Origin: DATARH01 sp963734125
GTDB lineage: Bacteria > Pseudomonadota > Alphaproteobacteria > ATCC43930 > CGMCC-115725
Length of the DNA: 64,000 nucleotides
Direction of reading: 5' to 3'
Assembly: GCA_963734125.1 (NCBI GenBank)
Contig: CAVTGB010000081.1
Location: 1-64,000 of the forward strand
Shown here in pieces: positions 60,209 through 64,000 of this stretch (positions within the stretch are counted from its first letter, which is position 1; each line of letters starts with the position of its first letter). The position numbers and the translations under genes were made by a program. The notes under the pieces are model-generated. The model had not been told where the DNA came from and made no database searches. It worked only from the letters and a program-made list of their open reading frames with translations.

Positions 60209-60847
60209 CTACGCAAGGCCGATGCCGAGCGCGGCGCTGTCGTGGAGGATCTGCGAGGAGCCCTCCCAGATCATCCGCATCGCCACCAGGGTGATGATCC
60301 CGAGGCCGACCCAGGAGAGCCAGAACGCGCGATCGAGGAGGCGCGCGACGTAGGTCGAGGCAACTCCCATCAACGCCACCGACACCACGAGCCCGACCAC
60401 CAGCACAAACGGGTGATCGCGCGCCACCCCGGCGACCGCGAGCACATTGTCGAGCGACATCGAGAGGTCGGCCACGACGATCTGCAACAGCGCTTGCGCC
60501 TGCGTCTTCTCGCGCGGCCGGCGACGGGCGCCCTCTCCCCCGCCCGGTTCGCCAACCGGGTGGGCGGCGCTGATCTCGCGCTGCATCTTCCAGGCGACCC
60601 ATAGGAGCAGCAATCCTCCGGCCAAGGTCACGCCTATCACGGTCTGCAGCAATTCGACCGCAACAAAGGCGAAGAGGACGCGCAGCACCGTCGCTGCGGC
60701 GATTCCCGCGGCGATGACGCGCCGGCGCCGCCGCGCCGAGAGCGCGGCGGCGGCCATCCCTACCACGATCGCGTTGTCGCCGGCGAGCACGATGTCGATG
60801 ATGAGCACCGAGAGGAGCGCGCTCGCCTGGTTCAGGTCAACCAGCAC
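60209..60847 (-). CDS. TerC family integral membrane protein (YjbE-like)
   Basis: Membrane protein of 212 residues with about seven helices. The TerC signature acidic motifs are VLIIDIVLAGDNAIVVGMAA and VVADLSMSLDNVLAVAGVAR; in relatives these Asp/Asn residues lie in the membrane and are tied to manganese or calcium export. A cytoplasmic loop rich in Arg/Glu (PVGEPGGGEGARRRPREKTQ) separates the two halves. The start is GTG at 60847, 45 bases from the divergent MFS start; the larger frame upstream is antisense to the MFS gene. Confidence 0.83.
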   Translation of the reverse strand: MLVDLNQASALLSVLIIDIVLAGDNAIVVGMAAAALSARRRRRVIAAGIAAATVLRVLFAFVAVELLQTVIGVTLAGGLLLLWVAWKMQREISAAHPVGEPGGGEGARRRPREKTQAQALLQIVVADLSMSLDNVLAVAGVARDHPFVLVVGLVVSVALMGVASTYVARLLDRAFWLSWVGLGIITLVAMRMIWEGSSQILHDSAALGIGLA

Positions 60848-60892
60848 GCTCGCGACATAGGCACGAAGCCCGGCGCCGTCGAGGCCAAGCGC

Positions 60893-62107
60893 ATGACGAT
60901 ATCGGTGCAGCCGAGTCACCCCGGCGGACAGGCCGCGCGGCTCAGCATGTTTTACGCGGCGAGCTTTCTCGTCGTCGGCGTCCAGCTGCCATTCTGGCCG
61001 GTGTGGCTGCATGGCCGCGGCCTCGATGCGCAGGGAATCGCATTTGTGTTCGCCGCCGCGATCTGGGCCAAGGTCATCGCGACCCCGGCACTGGGGGCGC
61101 TCGCCGACCGGCTCGGGCGGCGCCGCGCGGTGATGATCGCCCTCGCCCTGTGCGCGTGCGCGGCCTACGCGGGGCTGTGGCCGGTTGCCGGGTTCTGGCC
61201 GCTTCTGGCGCTGAACCTGGTCGCCGGGGTCGCGCAATCGGCGCTGATGCCATTGGGCGACAGCATCACGCTCGCGGCGGTGCGGACCGAAGGTCTCGAT
61301 TACGGCCGGGTGCGGGTGTGGGGCTCGGTCAGCTTTATCGTCGCCGCGGTCGGCAGCGGCGCCTTCCTTGCGGCCGGCTCGTCCGCGAGGCTCGCCGGCA
61401 ATCAGGTGCTGCTGCTGGTGCTCGCCGCCTCGGTAGTGCTGGCGGCCGCCTGCATCGGCATCCCGCCCGCCCCGCGGCGTCGTGGGATCATCCGCTCGCG
61501 CTGGAGCGCGCTCGGCGGTCTTCTCGCCGACCGCCGGTTCTGGATTTTCGTCGTCAGCGCGGCAGCCCTCCAATCGAGCCACCAGCTCTATTACGGGTTC
61601 GGCACGCTCTATTGGCGCGGGCTCGGTTTTTCCGACACGGTGATCGGCGCCCTATGGGCCGAAGGGGTGTTGGCCGAGATCGTCCTCTTCTGGTACAGCG
61701 CGCCGCTGGTCGCGCGGGCAGGGCCGCTCGGTCTGATGGCGCTGGGGGGCGCGGCCGGCATCGTGCGGTGGAGCCTGATGGGCGTCCTCCCCGGGCTCGG
61801 GCCGGCGGCGGCGCTCCAGTTGCTGCATGCGCTCAGTTTTGGCGCCAGCCATCTGGGGGCGATGCATTTCATGGCGAGGAGCGTGCCGCCGGGCGCGGCG
61901 GCGAGCGCCCAGTCGCTTTATGCCGCGCTGTCGGCGGGCCTCGGCAGCGGTCTCGTCATGCTGGCCGCCGGCGCGCTCTACGCCCGCTATGGCGGTCACG
62001 CCTACCCGTTCATGGCGCTCTTGTCGGCAGCGGGTTTGTGTGGCGTTCTGTGGCTCGGGCGGCGATCGCTGGAGGCGGAGGGAGCGGGCCATGCTGACCA
62101 GCTATGA
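60893..62107 (+). CDS. MFS transporter (HcaT/LacY-like group)
   Basis: Twelve-helix major facilitator of 404 residues. FYAASFLVVGVQLPFWPVWL, the loop 2-3 motif ALGALADRLGRRRAVMIALA (GxLaDrxGrr) and DYGRVRVWGSVSFIVAAVGS place it with the MFS_1-like group that includes HcaT, NupG and LacY. SHQLYYGFGTLYWRGLGFSD opens the second half. It is an inner-membrane symporter of unknown substrate. The start ATG 60893 faces the TerC gene. Its end overlaps the GFA-family gene by 17 bases. Confidence 0.88.
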   Translation: MTISVQPSHPGGQAARLSMFYAASFLVVGVQLPFWPVWLHGRGLDAQGIAFVFAAAIWAKVIATPALGALADRLGRRRAVMIALALCACAAYAGLWPVAGFWPLLALNLVAGVAQSALMPLGDSITLAAVRTEGLDYGRVRVWGSVSFIVAAVGSGAFLAAGSSARLAGNQVLLLVLAASVVLAAACIGIPPAPRRRGIIRSRWSALGGLLADRRFWIFVVSAAALQSSHQLYYGFGTLYWRGLGFSDTVIGALWAEGVLAEIVLFWYSAPLVARAGPLGLMALGGAAGIVRWSLMGVLPGLGPAAALQLLHALSFGASHLGAMHFMARSVPPGAAASAQSLYAALSAGLGSGLVMLAAGALYARYGGHAYPFMALLSAAGLCGVLWLGRRSLEAEGAGHADQL

Positions 62108-62492
62108 GGGCGGCTGTCACTGCGGGCGGGTGCGCTTTCGCATCGAAGTGGATCTCGCGCAAACCATCATCGGCGAGTGCAACTGCTCGATCTGCACCAA
62201 AAAGGGCATTCTCCACCTGCCGATCCTCAATGAGCGCCTGCAAATTCTCAAGGGCGCCGATGATCTGGCGACCTATACGTTCAACACCGGCACTGCCAAG
62301 CACAACTTCTGTCGGCATTGCGGCATCCACGCCTTCTACCGGCCGCGCTCGGACCCGGAGAATTACAGCGTCAACGCGCGCTGCCTCGACGCTTACGACC
62401 CGGCAACGATGCCGCCGCGGCGCCTCTTCGACGGCAAGAACTGGGAGGCGGCCTTCGCCCACCGGCCCCGCGAATGGGACGCCGGGCGCTAG
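62091..62492 (+). CDS. GFA family zinc protein
   Basis: Glutathione-dependent formaldehyde-activating (GFA/CENP-V-like) protein of 133 residues. The zinc motifs are GGCHCGRVRFRIE, GECNCSICTKKGILHLP and HNFCRHCGIHAFYRP, giving the two-zinc Mss4-like fold. Family members bind glutathione adducts, but whether this one does is unknown. The ATG at 62091 follows GGAGGGAGCGGG inside the end of the MFS gene, so the two are cotranslated. Confidence 0.9.
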   Translation: MLTSYEGGCHCGRVRFRIEVDLAQTIIGECNCSICTKKGILHLPILNERLQILKGADDLATYTFNTGTAKHNFCRHCGIHAFYRPRSDPENYSVNARCLDAYDPATMPPRRLFDGKNWEAAFAHRPREWDAGR

Positions 62493-62517
62493 AGTAGCGG
62501 GGCCGCGCGCCGCCCGC

Positions 62518-63264
62518 TTAAATCACCAGTTCGCGGGGAACCCCGCGCACGTCGATCTCGAGATCGAGGCCTTCGACCGGCGGGCGGGCATAGTGCCAGG
62601 TGAGCCCCGATGGGGCGGCGCCGCGGGCGACGACCTCGTCGGCGAAGAAGGAATGGATGTCGTAGACCGAATAAAGCTGGGTCGTCGTCGCATCGGCCCA
62701 GCCGAGCCCGAGCGCGCTCATGCGGCGCTCCATCTCGCCCAGCACATAGCGCGCCTTCTCGCGCATCGCGTCGGGCGATTGCTCGCCGAGACGGACGATG
62801 CGGTCGGCGTAGCTGCCGGTGGTTTCGCCGCGCGCTTCACCGCTGCCGGCCGCGACAAAGCCGCCGCCTTCGCCGGGCACGGTGTAGCTGAAGGCGTAAA
62901 ACGAGGGGGCGCCGGGCGGGTCGATCTCCGGGCAGACGTTGGAGCGCGCGACCGGATTGACCTCGTCGCGGAAGATCCCCCATTGGGCGAGACGCTCGAC
63001 ATAGGTGCGGTTGAACGCGATGAACCCGGCTTCGGTGAATTGCTTGGGCGAGCGAAGTTCGCAGGCGCAGAACGCGGTCGGCGGTCGGCCGAGCGCGGCG
63101 AGATAGGCTTCGACCGCGGCGAAGCCTTGCGCCAGCGGCACCAGCCGGCTGAAGCGCGCCCGCTCGATGCGGAAGCCGGGCTCGGCGGCGACCCCGCCGG
63201 AATACTGGAAGGGGCCGGGGATGAAGCGGTATCCCCCGGCGGCGAATGGGCGCGCGCTCGGCAT
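62518..63264 (-). CDS. CnbZ-like deaminase family protein
   Basis: Protein of 248 residues resembling 2-amino-5-chloromuconate deaminase CnbZ and its many uncharacterised relatives. FAAGGYRFIPGPFQYSGGVA, TAFCACELRSPKQFTEAGF and NPVARSNVCPEIDPPGAPSF are the conserved stretches. CnbZ works in chloronitrobenzene breakdown, but no other gene of that pathway is here, so the real substrate is open. I chose ATG 63264 because GGAGG lies eight bases upstream; the ATG at 63279 overlaps that site. The assignment is from memory of sequence patterns. Confidence 0.6.
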   Translation of the reverse strand: MPSARPFAAGGYRFIPGPFQYSGGVAAEPGFRIERARFSRLVPLAQGFAAVEAYLAALGRPPTAFCACELRSPKQFTEAGFIAFNRTYVERLAQWGIFRDEVNPVARSNVCPEIDPPGAPSFYAFSYTVPGEGGGFVAAGSGEARGETTGSYADRIVRLGEQSPDAMREKARYVLGEMERRMSALGLGWADATTTQLYSVYDIHSFFADEVVARGAAPSGLTWHYARPPVEGLDLEIDVRGVPRELVI

Positions 63265-63553
63265 CGGCAGATCCTCCATTGGCAGCCGCGATGCGGCCGT
63301 TTGCCCGCCAATCTACATCGGCGCCGACATCGCTGCCATGCGCGCTCGAAGCATCGCGACGCGACGCGGTGGTGATCCGACACACTGCGCCCTACAATTA
63401 GGCAGATTAAAGCGTTGGGTGTTGAGGCATCGCCCGATCGGGTGCGTTTTCCGGCCGGCCCTCCCAATTGTCCGTGGAGCGATTTTGGGCGTTGACGCGT
63501 TGTATTCCGGTGTCGGGCGAGGCAAGCTTCCGCCGTCCCCAGGGGAGAGCGAG
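63265..63553. promoter_or_regulatory. Divergent intergenic region
   Basis: These 289 bases lie between the CnbZ-like and ThDP-enzyme genes, which diverge. A TACAAT box at 63391-63396 in an AT-richer patch could be a -10 element for the plus strand, although no matching -35 is clear. AGGGGAGAGC at 63541 is the ribosome binding site of the ThDP gene. I see no other structure. Confidence 0.35.
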
Positions 63554-64000
63554 ATGGCGATCGAACGGATGCTGACCGAGGAATTGCCGGCCCGGGTGCT
63601 GGTCGCGCGGGTGCTGGCGGAAGCCGGCATCGAATACGTCTTCGGCATCTCCGGCGGGCATACCGGGCGCATCGTCTCGGGCCTCTCGCAGGTGCAGAAC
63701 TCGGTTCGCATGGTGACCGTGCGCGAAGAGTCGCTGGGGGGCGTCATGGCCGAAGTCTACGGCCGGCTGACCCGGCGGCCGGGCGTCTTATTGGGGCAGG
63801 GTCCGTGGGTCCTCGGCAACGGCCTCATCGGCACGCTCGAAGCCTTTCTGTCGGGGTCGCCCATGCTGCTGTTGACCGATTTCAGCGATGCGCCGCGCTT
63901 CAGCCTGCATGCGCCCTATCAGCAGGGGACCGGCGACTATGGCAGCTGGGACGCCCGGCAGGCGTTCGGCGGCGTCACCAAGGAGGTCATGCAGGCGCAG
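63554..64000 (+). CDS. Thiamine diphosphate enzyme, acetolactate synthase-like (partial)
   Basis: The N-terminal 149 codons of a ThDP-dependent enzyme, cut by the window edge. From ATG 63554 (after AGGGGAGAG) it reads MAIERMLTEELPARVLVARV, GIEYVFGISGGHTGRIVSGL and VREESLGGVMAEVYGRLTRR; the Glu of REES corresponds to the catalytic glutamate that activates the cofactor. PGVLLGQGPWVLGNGLIGTL follows. Members include acetolactate synthase, glyoxylate carboligase and decarboxylases; the N-terminus alone does not tell which. Divergent from the CnbZ-like gene. Confidence 0.8.
   Translation, partial: MAIERMLTEELPARVLVARVLAEAGIEYVFGISGGHTGRIVSGLSQVQNSVRMVTVREESLGGVMAEVYGRLTRRPGVLLGQGPWVLGNGLIGTLEAFLSGSPMLLLTDFSDAPRFSLHAPYQQGTGDYGSWDARQAFGGVTKEVMQAQ

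Noticed and set aside
60848..61582. A TerC protein with a long N-terminal extension
   Set aside because: The extra frame is antisense to the MFS gene, very polar and unlike any TerC protein.

Overview
The window comes from a GC-rich, Gram-negative alphaproteobacterium, most likely of the Rhodospirillales type (inference). Evidence for this is the 14-gene nuoA-N operon followed by birA, coaX, a ribonuclease J gene, methylmalonyl-CoA epimerase and a DUF1467 protein, an order typical of Alphaproteobacteria. A lipopolysaccharide-core glycosyltransferase operon, a glyQ-glyS-ppdK block and FixK/FNR-type boxes fit the same picture.

Layout. 1-3861 (minus) is a less GC-rich surface-polysaccharide operon: sugar aminotransferase, methyltransferase, WbqC-like protein, glycosyltransferase. 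4096-5912 (plus) is an SDR dehydrogenase coupled to a sugar kinase. 6012-8987 is a stress or low-oxygen cluster: CBS-BON protein, tandem universal stress protein, receiver-only response regulator and Crp/Fnr regulator, with two FixK-like boxes. 9229-9946 is a broken dienelactone hydrolase. 9961-15104 (minus) is a five-gene glycosyltransferase operon. 15278-25000 holds ygfZ, ppdK, glyS, glyQ, an S49 peptidase, and an RsbW-like kinase facing a cyclic-nucleotide-binding PP2C phosphatase. 25070-27462 (minus) is a GRRM-type RiPP locus: glycine/aromatic-rich precursor, radical SAM/SPASM maturase and a secreted companion, all with frame breaks. 27666-28229 is a broken 3-methyladenine glycosylase. 28271-46923 (minus) is the complex I operon with its tail genes. 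A tRNA-Asp lies at 47022-47098.

47248-53257 (plus) is a probable catabolic or redox operon. It opens with a selenoprotein B family reductase whose in-frame UGA (47704-47706) is followed by a U-x-x-C-T-R motif and a compact hairpin. A CoA-transferase, a nitroreductase, an AhpD-like protein, a flavin split-barrel protein and a heavily frameshifted amidohydrolase follow. 53263-64000 is a mixed region: DUF4384 protein, cupin, CmcJ-like protein abutting a gene remnant, aminomutase-like aminotransferase, broken adenylate cyclase-TPR protein, TauD dioxygenase, thioesterase, TerC protein, MFS transporter, GFA protein, CnbZ-like protein, and a ThDP enzyme cut by the window edge.

Two themes cut across the window. 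First, palindromic dispersed repeats (translations such as SRFRGND, LAGLGPAIHV and PHPNPPPPVGEG) sit between nuo genes and also inside reading frames. Second, indels break many frames, including those of the housekeeping genes glyS and nuoF. Some breaks may therefore be sequence errors rather than real pseudogenes, and I flag this in each entry. All family assignments are by eye from motifs; no database search was run.
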